Part shown: piece by piece, positions 8,328 through 16,770 of the stretch
How the letters are laid out: every line of letters starts with the position of its first letter
How positions within the stretch are numbered: the first letter of the stretch is position 1
Assembly (NCBI RefSeq): GCF_014201095.1
Contig: NZ_JACHDN010000001.1
Coordinates: 2,170,001-2,234,000, forward strand
Source of the DNA: Cellulomonas hominis
Lineage (GTDB): Bacteria > Actinomycetota > Actinomycetes > Actinomycetales > Cellulomonadaceae
DNA length: 64,000 bases
Direction: 5' to 3'
Translations under genes and position numbers: made by a program
Notes under the pieces: model-generated
Databases searched by the model: none
Seen by the model: only the letters and a program-made list of their open reading frames with translations
Told to the model about the DNA's origin: nothing

Positions 8328-9641
8328 TCAGCTGCGGGTCAGGGGCTCCCGGGCGGTCTCCCGGGCACGGAGCACGACGACCAGGGTGATCGCGGCGGCC
8401 GCCATCACGTAGAACGCCGGGGCGAGGTTGTTGCCGGTGCGGCTGATCAGGAATGCGGCGAAGGCCGGGGTGATCCCGCCGAAGACCGCCACCGAGATGT
8501 TGTACGCGATGGACATGCCGCCGTAGCGGATGTTGGTCGGGAACAGCTCGGCCATCGCGGCGTTCATGGCCCCGTCGTAGGCGGCCATGAAGATGCCGAG
8601 CAGGGCCATCGCCAGCGTGGCGGCCCAGAAGTGCCCGGAGCCCATCAGCATCAGCGTCGGGTAGCTGAACAGCACGAAGCCGGCGCAGCCGAAGATCATC
8701 ACCGGGCGACGGCCGATCCGGTCGGAGAGCAGCCCGAACACGGGCACCAGGGCCGCGATCACGATGAAGCCGATCACGGTGGCGCCGTAGGCCACGGTGG
8801 CGCTGTACCCGAGGTCCTGCTTGAGGTAGCTCGGCATGAAGGTCTGCAGGATCCAGTGCCCGACCGCCTTGATCACCACGAAGCCGACGCAGAACAGCAG
8901 CGCCTTCCAGCCCTTGGTGATCGACTGCCGCAGCGGGTTCGTCACGGTGTCGCCCGAGGCCTTGGCGGCCTGGAACTCCGGGGTGTCCTCCAGCTTGGTC
9001 CGCAGGTACAGCCCGATCAGGCCCAGCGGCAGCGCGAGCATGAACAGCACCCGCCACGCCCACCCGTTCAGCACGTCCTCACCCGCGAGGGCCGTGACCA
9101 GGAAGACCAGCCCGCCGCCGACGATGAACGCCGCGAACCCGAAGACGTCGATGAAGCTGGTGACGAAGCCGCGCCGGTTGCTGGGGGCGTACTCGGCGAG
9201 CAGGGCGGTCGCGCCGGAGCTCTCGCCGCCGGCGGCGAACCCCTGGACCAGTCGCACGATCACCAGGAGCGCCGGGGCGAGCAGGCCCACCGACTGGTAG
9301 GTGGGCAGCAGTCCCATGACGAAGGTCGCGCCGCTGGTCAGCAGGATCACCGACGCCAGGGTGGTCTTGCGGCCGATCCGGTCGCCCATCGACCCCCAGA
9401 ACAGGCCACCGAGCGGCCGCATGATGAACCCGGCACCGAAGATCGCGAAGGTGGAGAGCATCGCCGCCTGCGGGTCTCCCTCGCGGAAGAAGTGCATCGA
9501 GATGACGGTGGCGAGCGTGCCGTACAGGCCGAAGTCGAACCACTCCACGAAGTGCCCGGCGCCGGCGGTGAGGATCACCTTCCGCATCCGGCTCTGTCGG
9601 TCCTGATCGCTCAGGGGTGGGCTGGTCACGTCGGTCGACAT
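8328..9641 (-). CDS. MFS transporter, metabolite:H+ symporter (MHS) family
   Basis: 437 aa inner-membrane transporter with 12 likely membrane helices. AGHFVEWFDFGLYGTLA at the first helix is the MHS-family signature (ProP, KgtP, ShiA relatives). GDRIGRK after helix 2 and LSDRIGRRPVM in the second half are the duplicated MFS loop motifs. VRLVQGFAAGGESSGA is also typical. Known MHS members import organic acids, betaines and aromatic acids with protons. Substrate here is unknown, but the divergent FAD oxidoreductase and IclR genes suggest it imports that enzyme's substrate. I chose ATG 9641, preceded by GAGGAC, rather than the upstream ATG that lies in the promoter region. Confidence 0.9.
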   Translation of the reverse strand: MSTDVTSPPLSDQDRQSRMRKVILTAGAGHFVEWFDFGLYGTLATVISMHFFREGDPQAAMLSTFAIFGAGFIMRPLGGLFWGSMGDRIGRKTTLASVILLTSGATFVMGLLPTYQSVGLLAPALLVIVRLVQGFAAGGESSGATALLAEYAPSNRRGFVTSFIDVFGFAAFIVGGGLVFLVTALAGEDVLNGWAWRVLFMLALPLGLIGLYLRTKLEDTPEFQAAKASGDTVTNPLRQSITKGWKALLFCVGFVVIKAVGHWILQTFMPSYLKQDLGYSATVAYGATVIGFIVIAALVPVFGLLSDRIGRRPVMIFGCAGFVLFSYPTLMLMGSGHFWAATLAMALLGIFMAAYDGAMNAAMAELFPTNIRYGGMSIAYNISVAVFGGITPAFAAFLISRTGNNLAPAFYVMAAAAITLVVVLRARETAREPLTRS

Positions 9642-9685
9642 CGGGTCCTCACTTCGTCGTGGTGTGGTTGACGTTGGCGGCAACG

Positions 9686-9721
9686 TAGCACTGTCCGGCA
9701 TCGGAGTACCACTGTGCGGTA
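9686..9721. promoter_or_regulatory. Two candidate IclR-type operator sites
   Basis: Two related 15-base sites occur exactly 21 bp apart in the divergent intergenic region: TAGCACTGTCCGGCA (9686-9700) and TACCACTGTGCGGTA (9707-9721). The second has TACC/GGTA arms around a 7-base centre, the size and symmetry of IclR-family operators. Site 1 overlaps a possible minus-strand -10 (TACGTT, 9687-9682). Site 2 lies just upstream of the plus-strand promoter. The neighbouring IclR gene is the obvious ligand. This is inference from layout. Confidence 0.5.
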
Positions 9722-9741
9722 ACAAGATGCCGCTGAATGGG

Positions 9742-9747
9742 TATAGC
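9742..9747 (+). promoter_or_regulatory. -10 box, leaderless promoter of the FAD oxidoreductase gene
   Basis: TATAGC lies eight bases before the ATG at 9756 with no ribosome binding site between them, consistent with a leaderless message. It sits 20 bases downstream of the candidate IclR site. Confidence 0.45.
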
Positions 9748-9755
9748 CTCGCCGC

Positions 9756-12005
9756 ATGCAGTCAGCCAGCGCAGCGTTCGACGTCGTCGTCATCGGCGGA
9801 GGTCTGGCCGGCACCGCCGCCGCCGTGTCCGCCGCCCGGCTGGGTTCCCGGGTCGCCCTGATCACCAACCGCCCGGTGCTGGGCGGGAACTCGTCCAGCG
9901 AGATCCGGGTCTGGGTGGTCGGTGCCACCGCGCACGGCACCCAGAGGTTCGCCCGGGAGACCGGGATCATGGGCGAGCTGTTCCTGGAGAACCAGTTCCG
10001 CAACCCGCAGGGCAATGCCATCTACTGGGACCAGGTGGTGCTCGACCTGGTGCGGGCGGAGCCGAACGTGTCCCTGCACCTGAACACCGACGTGCGCACC
10101 GTGGCGATGGACCCCGCGGACCCGAGCCGGATCGCGTCGGTCACCGGCTGGACGATGGGCTCGGAGATCGAGACGACCTTCACCGCGCCGGTGTTCCTCG
10201 ACTGCACCGGTGACGGTCTGATCGGCGCGCTCGCCGGCGCCGAGCACCGGATCGGACGCGAGGGCCGGGCGCGGTACGACGAACCGTGGGCGCCGGACAC
10301 CGACGACGACGAGCTGCTCGGCTCCTCGATCTTCTTCTCCACCCACGACACCGGGAAGCCGGAGAAGTTCGTGCCGCCGAGCATCGCCCGGGACATCGCC
10401 AGCACTCCGATCCTCGCCAACCGCGCGATCCGCACCGGCGACAACGGCTGCAGCTACTGGTGGATCGAGTGGGGCGGCGAGCTCGACACCGTGGCCGACA
10501 ACGAACGGATCCGGGACGAGCTGTGGAGCGTGGTCTACGGCATCTGGGACCACATCAAGAACTCCGGCAGCTTCGAGGCCGACACCCTGACCCTGGACTG
10601 GGTGGGTGCGATCCCGGGCAAGCGCGAGTACCGCCGGTTCGTCGGTGACCACACCCTGACCCAGCACGACCTGCTGGACCAGCGCAGCTTCCCCGATGCG
10701 GTGGCCTACGGCGGCTGGTCCATCGACCTGCACCCGGTCGAGGGCGTCTACGCGGAGAAGGCCGGTGCGCAGCAGCGGTACACCAACGGCACCTACGACA
10801 TCCCGTTCCGCAGCCTCTACTCGGTGAACGTCACCAACCTGCTGTTCGCCGGACGGGACATCTCCGCGTCGCACATCGCCTTCGGCTCGACCCGGGTGAT
10901 GGCCACCTGCTGCACCCAGGGCCAGGCGGCCGGCACCGCCGCCCACCTGATCAGCTCCCGCGGCCTGACCCCGCGGCAGCTCGGGACCGAACCCGAGCAC
11001 ACCCGGTTGCTGCAGCAGACCCTGATCCGCGCCGACGCACCGCTGATCGGCGTTCGTGCCGACGACCCCACCGACCTCGCACCCCGGGCAGCGATCACCG
11101 CGAGCAGCGAGCTCACCGCGCTCAGCACGCTGCCCTACCCGGTGGACGGCAGCTTCCACCTGGACCGGGACGTGGCGATCGTGCTGCCGGTCGACCCGGC
11201 GGTGGACACCCTGCGCCTGCGCACCGACTCCGACGCCGCGACCTCCCTGCGCGCCGAGCTCTGGTCCACCGGCCGACCGCAGAACTACGTCCCCGTCCGC
11301 CACCTGCGCTCGCTCACCGGGCAGGTCCCGGCCGGTGCGGGGGAGACGGTGCTCGACCTGGACCACCGGGGCACCGAGAACGTGGTCCTGGTCCTGCGCG
11401 CCGCGCCCGGTGTCCGGCTGCCGCTGACGCTCGGGCACCCGTACGGGGTGCAGATCATGCGGGCCAAGCACGCCGGGGACGCCGCCTTCGACGACCACAT
11501 CCCGGACGAGCAGGACCAGCCCGTCACCGACTGGGACGCCCGGACGCTGCGCGGACGCTCGTTCGCCTTCAGCGTCGACGCGGCCTCCTCCGCCTGGCGC
11601 GCGCACCGCGTGGTGGACGGCTACCAGCGACCCTTCGGCGGCCCGCACCTGTGGTCCTCCGCACCCGGGGCGCTGGAGCACGGTCCGGTGACCCTCGACC
11701 TCACCTGGCCCGAGCCGGTCACCGTCACCGAGGTCGACCTGGTGCTCAACGACGACGTGGACGCCGACCTGATCAACCTGCACCACCACCGCACCCACTG
11801 GGACGCGGTGCCCGACCTGGTGCGGGACTACCGGATCGAGGCGCTGGTCGACGGTCGATGGACCGTCGTGGCCGAGGAGTCCGGCAACCGGCACCGCCAC
11901 CGGGTGCACACCCTCGAGCCCACGGTGACCAGCGCCCTGCGTCTGGTGGTCACCGCCACCCAGGGGTCGCCGGCGGTCACCGTGTGCGCCGTCAAGGTGC
12001 ACTGA
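9756..12005 (+). CDS. FAD-dependent oxidoreductase with C-terminal discoidin-like domain
   Basis: 749 aa flavoprotein. The N-terminus FDVVVIGGGLAGTAAAV is a Rossmann FAD-binding motif (GGGLAG at residues 14-19), followed by VALITNRPVLGGNSSSEIRV, typical of the FAD_oxidored (PF12831) group. DCTGDGLIGALAGAEHRIGR and LLFAGRDISASHIAFGSTRV are the later FAD-contacting blocks. The last 150-200 residues (VDGYQRPFGG; VTVTEVDLVLNDDVDADLIN; VRDYRIEALVDGRW) read as a beta-sandwich of the F5/8-type carbohydrate-binding kind. No signal peptide is visible, so it probably acts in the cytoplasm. Substrate unknown; a sugar-derived or organic acid imported by the divergent MHS transporter is plausible. The IclR gene follows after 17 bases. 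Confidence 0.85.
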   Translation: MQSASAAFDVVVIGGGLAGTAAAVSAARLGSRVALITNRPVLGGNSSSEIRVWVVGATAHGTQRFARETGIMGELFLENQFRNPQGNAIYWDQVVLDLVRAEPNVSLHLNTDVRTVAMDPADPSRIASVTGWTMGSEIETTFTAPVFLDCTGDGLIGALAGAEHRIGREGRARYDEPWAPDTDDDELLGSSIFFSTHDTGKPEKFVPPSIARDIASTPILANRAIRTGDNGCSYWWIEWGGELDTVADNERIRDELWSVVYGIWDHIKNSGSFEADTLTLDWVGAIPGKREYRRFVGDHTLTQHDLLDQRSFPDAVAYGGWSIDLHPVEGVYAEKAGAQQRYTNGTYDIPFRSLYSVNVTNLLFAGRDISASHIAFGSTRVMATCCTQGQAAGTAAHLISSRGLTPRQLGTEPEHTRLLQQTLIRADAPLIGVRADDPTDLAPRAAITASSELTALSTLPYPVDGSFHLDRDVAIVLPVDPAVDTLRLRTDSDAATSLRAELWSTGRPQNYVPVRHLRSLTGQVPAGAGETVLDLDHRGTENVVLVLRAAPGVRLPLTLGHPYGVQIMRAKHAGDAAFDDHIPDEQDQPVTDWDARTLRGRSFAFSVDAASSAWRAHRVVDGYQRPFGGPHLWSSAPGALEHGPVTLDLTWPEPVTVTEVDLVLNDDVDADLINLHHHRTHWDAVPDLVRDYRIEALVDGRWTVVAEESGNRHRHRVHTLEPTVTSALRLVVTATQGSPAVTVCAVKVH

Positions 12006-12022
12006 CTGCCACACTGACTGCC

Positions 12023-12817
12023 ATGCCGCCGAACACGCCGCCGAACCAGAGCATCGAGCGGGCAGCGCTGGTGCTGCGTGCCCTCGGGTCGGCGGAGACC
12101 GGTGCCCTGCGAGCCTCGGACATCGGCCGGGCGATCGGACTCGGGCCGTCGACCACCAGCCGGCTGCTCGCCACGCTGGAGGGACTCGACTACGTCCGGC
12201 GCGACCCGGTCAGCCAGGAGTACCGGATCGGCACCGCTGTGCTCCTGCTCGCCAGCCAGGGCCTCAACCACGACCCGGTGCACCGCGAGTCCCGCGCCGC
12301 CGCCCAGGAGCTCGCGCACCGCACCGGGCTCACCGCGAACGTCGCCGTCCGGGACCGTGACCACGCCGTCTACCTGTGCCACTTCGAGGGGTCGCTGACC
12401 CGGAAGTCGCACACCATGATCGGGATGGCCCAACCGCTGCACGCCTCCGCCCTGGGCAAGGCGCTGCTGCTCGACCTCACCCAGGCCGAACGCGAGGACC
12501 TGCTCGGCGACCTGGAGCGCTACACCGACCGGACGCTCACCGACCACGACGCGCTCACCGCCGACCTGTGCACGTCCGCGGGCCGGGGCTGGTGCTTCGA
12601 GGACCAGGAGCTGGCGCTGGGCCGGTTCTGCGTGGCGGTGCCGATCAGGAACGCCGCCGGATCCGTGGTCGCCGCACTGTCCATCTCCGGGGGGATGTCG
12701 GTGCTGCGCGACCGGGACCTGACCGCGATCACCGAGGACCTGATCGAGGTGGGCGACCGGATCAGCGTGGGCCTGGGGTTGCTGGGCGCGGTGCGGACGT
12801 CGGCCGCCCGGGGCTGA
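12023..12817 (+). CDS. IclR family transcriptional regulator
   Basis: 264 aa DNA-binding regulator. An N-terminal winged helix (about residues 8-65: IERAALVLRALGSAETGALR, ASDIGRAIGLGPSTTSRLLA) is followed by the IclR effector domain. The latter shows HASALGKALLLDL, GWCFEDQELALGRFCVAVPI and VVAALSISGG, all family hallmarks. Such proteins sense small organic effectors and control nearby catabolic genes. It lies 17 bases after the oxidoreductase gene, so it is probably co-transcribed and could act on the paired sites at 9686-9721. ATG 12023 was chosen because the longer frame reads antisense-like sequence through the previous gene. Confidence 0.92.
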   Translation: MPPNTPPNQSIERAALVLRALGSAETGALRASDIGRAIGLGPSTTSRLLATLEGLDYVRRDPVSQEYRIGTAVLLLASQGLNHDPVHRESRAAAQELAHRTGLTANVAVRDRDHAVYLCHFEGSLTRKSHTMIGMAQPLHASALGKALLLDLTQAEREDLLGDLERYTDRTLTDHDALTADLCTSAGRGWCFEDQELALGRFCVAVPIRNAAGSVVAALSISGGMSVLRDRDLTAITEDLIEVGDRISVGLGLLGAVRTSAARG

Positions 12818-13108
12818 CCGGGGCTGGCCGAGGTCCGGGTCCCGCCGGGCCGCGTCGGGTCGAGGTCCTCTGGTTGCCGGCGTCGCGGACGCGGTGCTCC
12901 GACGGTGGGCGACTTCGCGCTCGGTCGGTTCGCCGAGGTGTGAGCCCCGAGGGTCGACACCATGTCGACGGAGAGGAACCCTCCGATCCACCCGAAGTGC
13001 TTCTCCGCGTCCTCGGCGGCTGGACGGCGGTCGCCGTCCCGACGGCCGTGTCGGTACCGGTGGAGCCGCCGCCGGCGGTCGCCGGCTCGAGCGGCCGGGC
13101 CGCAAGAG
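12818..13108. other. Intergenic stretch, nothing recognised
   Basis: About 290 bases between the IclR gene and the DUF1653 gene. I found no convincing reading frame, RNA or hairpin. The short open frames across it have no family resemblance. Confidence 0.5.
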
Positions 13109-13336
13109 TCACTCCGTGATCGGCGTGAACCGCGGCACGCGCCGGCCGTCGTGCTCGACGGTCTCGACGAACATCGACACCGGACGCACCCACAGCCCGA
13201 GCTCGCCGTACAGGGCGCGGTAGACCACCATCTCCTCGCCGGTCTCCGAGTGCCGGGCGACGCCGAGCACCTCGTAGAGGTTGCCCTTGAAGTGCCGGTA
13301 CCGGCCGGGGACCGGCGTGGTGGTGGGGTCGCTCAT
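13109..13336 (-). CDS. DUF1653 family protein
   Basis: 75 aa protein matching the DUF1653 domain: PGRYRHFKGNLYEVLGVARH, then SETGEEMVVYRALYGELGLW and VRPVSMFVETV. The domain is a small beta-rich fold of unknown function found alone or fused to other domains in many bacteria. The ATG at 13336 lies at the point where domain similarity starts. The longer frame upstream runs into the remains of a GNAT gene in another frame. It probably stands as a single gene or once followed that acetyltransferase gene. Confidence 0.85.
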   Translation of the reverse strand: MSDPTTTPVPGRYRHFKGNLYEVLGVARHSETGEEMVVYRALYGELGLWVRPVSMFVETVEHDGRRVPRFTPITE

Positions 13337-13361
13337 GACCCGATTCTCGCCGATGCGCCCT

Positions 13362-13690
13362 TCAGGCACCGGAGCCCGGGGTGCGCTCCGCGTCCCCGAG
13401 CCGGATCTCGTAGTGGACCACCCCCGACAGCGTGCCCACCCGGTCGTCGAGGGCCCGCGCCGCGGTGTTGGTCTCCGCCGTGAGCGGTCAGCCAGTGCAC
13501 GAGCCCGACCGCGGTCCCCTCCGCGTCCCGGGCGATCGCGCCCCGGAGGTCGCCAGCCGGTGTCACGGGGCGCGCGAAGGTCCCCGCGGTGATGCGCTCG
13601 TCGACCGTCGTCTCGGAGAAGGCCAGGTAGCCGCCCCACAGCGTGCGCCAGTCGTCGTGGTCGGCGCGGGCGAGGGGGGGTGATCGTGGT
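13362..13690 (-). pseudogene. GNAT acetyltransferase remnant with internal deletion
   Basis: Reading the minus strand, LARADHDDWRTLWGGYLAF, SETTVDERITAGTFARPV and LRGAIARDAEGTAVGLVHWL are the N-terminal half of a GNAT N-acetyltransferase. The frame then shifts, and the family C-terminus appears at once as ETNTAARALDDRVGTLSGVV then HYEIRL, ending at a stop at 13362. The central acetyl-CoA pyrophosphate-binding loop is missing. The run of Gs near 13674-13680 probably hides another shift at the N-terminus. The gene is therefore a broken copy with an internal deletion of several tens of codons. Confidence 0.7.
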
Positions 13691-13883
13691 GATGCCGGGG
13701 AGGGTAGGCGGGCGACGACTCGAGGGGGCCGCCGCGGTCAGGGGGTGGAACGCGCCCCTCGCGCGCGTCGGCGGCCGGCGTGGGCGGCGCCGTGCCCCGA
13801 CCCACGGGACGGAGGCTGCCGGTGAGCCGGAGGACGTCCTGGTCCGGGGTCCTCGCCCTGGCGGCGTTCGTGGTGGCTCGTGT

Positions 13884-13912
13884 TTGACAGCGCCGTGCGC
13901 GCTCGCTAAAAA
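13884..13912 (+). promoter_or_regulatory. Sigma70-type promoter for the first LacI/ABC operon
   Basis: TTGACA (13884-13889), a 17-base spacer and TAAAAA (13907-13912) form a near-consensus housekeeping promoter. It is followed within about 20 bases by a LacI-type palindrome and then by the lacI-family gene. It is the only obvious promoter before the family-5 ABC operon. Confidence 0.7.
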
Positions 13913-13928
13913 TGTCCATGCTACCCAC

Positions 13929-13940
13929 TAACGCGCGTTA
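13929..13940. promoter_or_regulatory. LacI-type operator
   Basis: TAACGCGCGTTA is a perfect 12-bp palindrome with a central CG step, as LacI-family operators have. A second half-like copy TAACGCGAG begins at 13943. It sits just downstream of the predicted -10 and ahead of the regulator gene, so binding would block transcription of the regulator and probably the operon after it. Confidence 0.6.
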
Positions 13941-13967
13941 CTAACGCGAGTGACCAGAGAGTCGACG

Positions 13968-14981
13968 ATGACTGACAAGAATCAGCGGCACGTCACGATG
14001 GGGGACGTCGCCGATCGGGTCGGGGTCTCCCGGACCACGGTGTCGTTCGTCCTGTCCGATCGGCCCGGGGCGAACATCCCGGCCGAGACCCGGCGGCGGG
14101 TGCTCGAGGCCGTTCGCGAGCTCGGGTACCGCCCGAACGCCGCGGCGAAGTCGCTCGCGTCGCAGCGGACGCACCTGATCGGTCTGGTCACGGAGATCGC
14201 GACCGCGCCGTTCGCCGGCGCCATCATCAAGGGCGCCCAGGAGCAGGCGTGGAAGGACGGCAAGCTCCTGCTCATCGTCTCCGCGGAGCGCGACCGGCAG
14301 GTCGAGGACGCCGCCGTCGAGACGATGCTCGAGCGTCGCGTCGAGGGGATCCTCTACGCGACCACGTGGCACCGTGCGGTGACGCCGCCTGCGGGGGCCG
14401 GAGAGGTGCCCACCGTCCTGGTCAACTGCTTCGACGTCGAGGGGCGCTACCCGTCGATCGTGCCGGACGAGGCCCAGGGCGGCTACGACGCCACCCGGCG
14501 GCTGATCGATGCCGGGCACCGCCGGATCGCGTTCATCGCGCTCGACCCGGAGATCCCCGCCACCGTGGGTCGCCGCGAGGGCTACGAGCGCGCTCTGCTC
14601 GAGGCCGGGATCGAGCCCGACGAGACCCTCGTCGTGCCGGGGTACGCCGACGCGGAGGGCGGATACGCCCGCGCGCACGAGCTGCTCGCGCTCCCCGAGC
14701 CACCGACCGGGATCTTCTGCGGCAACGACCGCATGGCCATGGGTGCGTACGACGCCGTCAAGGAGCGCGGGCTGCGCATCGGGCACGACGTCGGCCTGGT
14801 CGGCTTCGACAACCAGGAGATCATCGCCGGCTACCTGCGGCCGGGCCTGACCACGGTGGCGCTGCCCTTCGAGGAGATGGGAGCCCGAGCCGTGCAGATG
14901 CTCACCGAGAGCCCCTCCGCCTCCGGCGCGTTCGCGCCCTTGCTGACCCACTGCCCGCTCGTCGAGCGGGCCTCCGCCTGA
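13968..14981 (+). CDS. LacI family transcriptional regulator (first fructan-type locus)
   Basis: 337 aa regulator. HTH at residues 9-32 (VTMGDVADRVGVSRTTVSFV) with hinge sequence ELGYRPNAAAKSLASQRT, then a periplasmic-binding-protein-like sensor domain (IGLVTEIATAPFAGAIIKGA; GIFCGNDRMAMGAYDAVKER; VGLVGFDNQEIIAGYLRPGL). It likely binds a sugar effector and represses its own operon through the palindrome at 13929. It is clearly paralogous to the regulator at 29,419. ATG 13968 is preceded by AGAGAG; an in-frame GTG six codons earlier is an alternative. Only 60 bases separate it from the binding-protein gene and no terminator is seen. Confidence 0.92.
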   Translation: MTDKNQRHVTMGDVADRVGVSRTTVSFVLSDRPGANIPAETRRRVLEAVRELGYRPNAAAKSLASQRTHLIGLVTEIATAPFAGAIIKGAQEQAWKDGKLLLIVSAERDRQVEDAAVETMLERRVEGILYATTWHRAVTPPAGAGEVPTVLVNCFDVEGRYPSIVPDEAQGGYDATRRLIDAGHRRIAFIALDPEIPATVGRREGYERALLEAGIEPDETLVVPGYADAEGGYARAHELLALPEPPTGIFCGNDRMAMGAYDAVKERGLRIGHDVGLVGFDNQEIIAGYLRPGLTTVALPFEEMGARAVQMLTESPSASGAFAPLLTHCPLVERASA

Positions 14982-15041
14982 CCCCCGCTCCTCCCCGGAC
15001 CCCCACCCACCTTCGATGGTGAAGAGAGGCAAGGCACACAC

Positions 15042-16697
15042 ATGAGGACACGCACGCTCACCCGGTTCGCGGCCGTCGCGGTCGCCGCCGCCCTGAGCCT
15101 GACCGCCTGCACCAGCACTGGTGGCGGCGACGGCGGCGCGGCCGCCGACGGCAACCAGCTGCTGACGATCCCCCGCGAGGACATGGGGACGTTCACCCGG
15201 AACTTCAACCCGTTCTCGCCGAACGTGGCGCCGCTGACGCAGCAGGCGATCTACGAGTCGATGCTCGTGTACAACCCGGCCGACCAGTCGACGACGCCCT
15301 GGCTGGCCAGCGAGTGGACGGTCTCCGACGACGGGGCCAGCATCGACTTCACGCTGCGCGACGGCGTGCAGTGGTCGGACGGGGAGCCCCTCGTGCCGCA
15401 GGACGTCATCACGACGTTCGCGCTCCAGAAGGAGCTCATGGGCGGCTTCGAGTACCTCACCGAGGTCACGGCCGTCGACGACCACACCGTGCGGTTCGTC
15501 TTCGACCGCGCGTACTCGCCGGCGCTGTACGAGATCGGCCAGCAGGTGCTGCTGCCCGACCACATCTGGTCGGCGGTCGCGGACCCGGCCAAGGACACCA
15601 ACTCCGAGCCGGTCGGCACCGGACCGTTCACCGAGGTCGCGAACTTCCAGTCCCAGTCGTTCGACCTGATGCCGAACCCGCACTACTGGGGCGAGACGCA
15701 GATCGCCGGGGTCCGGATGCTCGCGTTCGCCGGCAACGACGGCGCGAACCTCGCCGCCGCCAACGGGGACGTGGACTGGGCCCCGCAGTACATCCCGAAC
15801 ATCGAGGACGCGTTCGTCGCGAAGAACCCCGACCACAACCACTACTGGTTCCCCGCCACCGGCTCGATCATCAACTGGCAGCTCAACACCACCAAGGCGC
15901 CGTTCGACGACGTCGCCGTCCGCCAGGCCCTGAGCCTGGCGGTCGACCGCGAGCAGGTCGCGGACATCGGGATGTCGGGGTACACCCACCCCGCCGACTG
16001 CACCGGGCTCACCGACGCCTACGAGTCGTGGAAGTCCGCCGACGTCGTGGACGCCTGCGACTGGACCGCCCGCGACGTGGACGCCGCCAACGCGCTCCTC
16101 GACGAGGCCGGGTACCCGAAGGGCGCCGACGGGATGCGCACCCTGCCCGACGGCTCGCCGTTCGCGTTCACGTTCTCGGTGGGCTCGACCTCGTCCGACT
16201 GGCTGTCGGTCGGCAACATCATCGCCCAGAACATGAAGGACATCGGCGTCGAGGTGACGGTCGACGCCCCCGACTGGGCGACCGTGACGTCCTCCTACGA
16301 GGACGGGACCTTCGACTCCGGCATCGTGTGGGCCAACAACGCGCCCACCCCGTACCAGTTCTTCCGCGGCGTCATGTCGACCGAGACGGTCAAGGCGGTC
16401 GGCGAGAAGACCTTCGAGAACTACCACCGGTTCGGGCTGCCCGAGGCCGACACGCTGCTGGCGCAGTTCGCGGCCACGAGCGACACCACCGCCCAGCACG
16501 CGATCGTCGACCGGCTCCAGGAGCTCTACGCCGACAACGCCCCGGTCATCCCGCTGTTCCCGGGACCGGAGTGGGGCGCGTACACCGACGTCCGGTTCAC
16601 CGGCTGGCCGACCGAGGACGACCCGTACGCGACCCTCAACGTCCGCGCGCCCACGACGGTGCTGGTCCTGACCACGCTCGAGCCCGTCGTCGACTGA
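15042..16697 (+). CDS. ABC transporter substrate-binding lipoprotein, family 5 (SBP_bac_5)
   Basis: 551 aa lipoprotein. Signal peptide with lipobox SLTAC, lipidated at Cys23. The body is a type of binding protein best known for di- and oligopeptides: AIYESMLVYNPADQSTTPWL, SEWTVSDDGASIDFTLRDGV and QWSDGEPLVPQDV are family-5 signatures. The genes beside it encode glycosidases and a sugar kinase rather than peptidases, so I infer an oligosaccharide ligand, a known alternative for this family. It is the first transport gene after lacI. A strong hairpin follows the stop, which would favour higher expression of the binding protein than of the permeases. Confidence 0.9.
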   Translation: MRTRTLTRFAAVAVAAALSLTACTSTGGGDGGAAADGNQLLTIPREDMGTFTRNFNPFSPNVAPLTQQAIYESMLVYNPADQSTTPWLASEWTVSDDGASIDFTLRDGVQWSDGEPLVPQDVITTFALQKELMGGFEYLTEVTAVDDHTVRFVFDRAYSPALYEIGQQVLLPDHIWSAVADPAKDTNSEPVGTGPFTEVANFQSQSFDLMPNPHYWGETQIAGVRMLAFAGNDGANLAAANGDVDWAPQYIPNIEDAFVAKNPDHNHYWFPATGSIINWQLNTTKAPFDDVAVRQALSLAVDREQVADIGMSGYTHPADCTGLTDAYESWKSADVVDACDWTARDVDAANALLDEAGYPKGADGMRTLPDGSPFAFTFSVGSTSSDWLSVGNIIAQNMKDIGVEVTVDAPDWATVTSSYEDGTFDSGIVWANNAPTPYQFFRGVMSTETVKAVGEKTFENYHRFGLPEADTLLAQFAATSDTTAQHAIVDRLQELYADNAPVIPLFPGPEWGAYTDVRFTGWPTEDDPYATLNVRAPTTVLVLTTLEPVVD

Positions 16698-16705
16698 CCC
16701 CTGTT

Positions 16706-16740
16706 CCCGCGCCGGGCCGCCCCGAGCGGCCCGGCGCGGG
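16706..16740 (+). terminator. Hairpin between the binding-protein and permease genes
   Basis: A perfect 15-bp GC stem (CCCGCGCCGGGCCGC and its complement) closes a 5-base loop, with no U-run. It lies inside the operon between the binding-protein gene and the first permease. It is more likely an mRNA-stabilising or partial-termination element than a full terminator. Confidence 0.65.
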
Positions 16741-16770
16741 TCAGCCGCCCCCCACCGCCAAGGATCCGCC

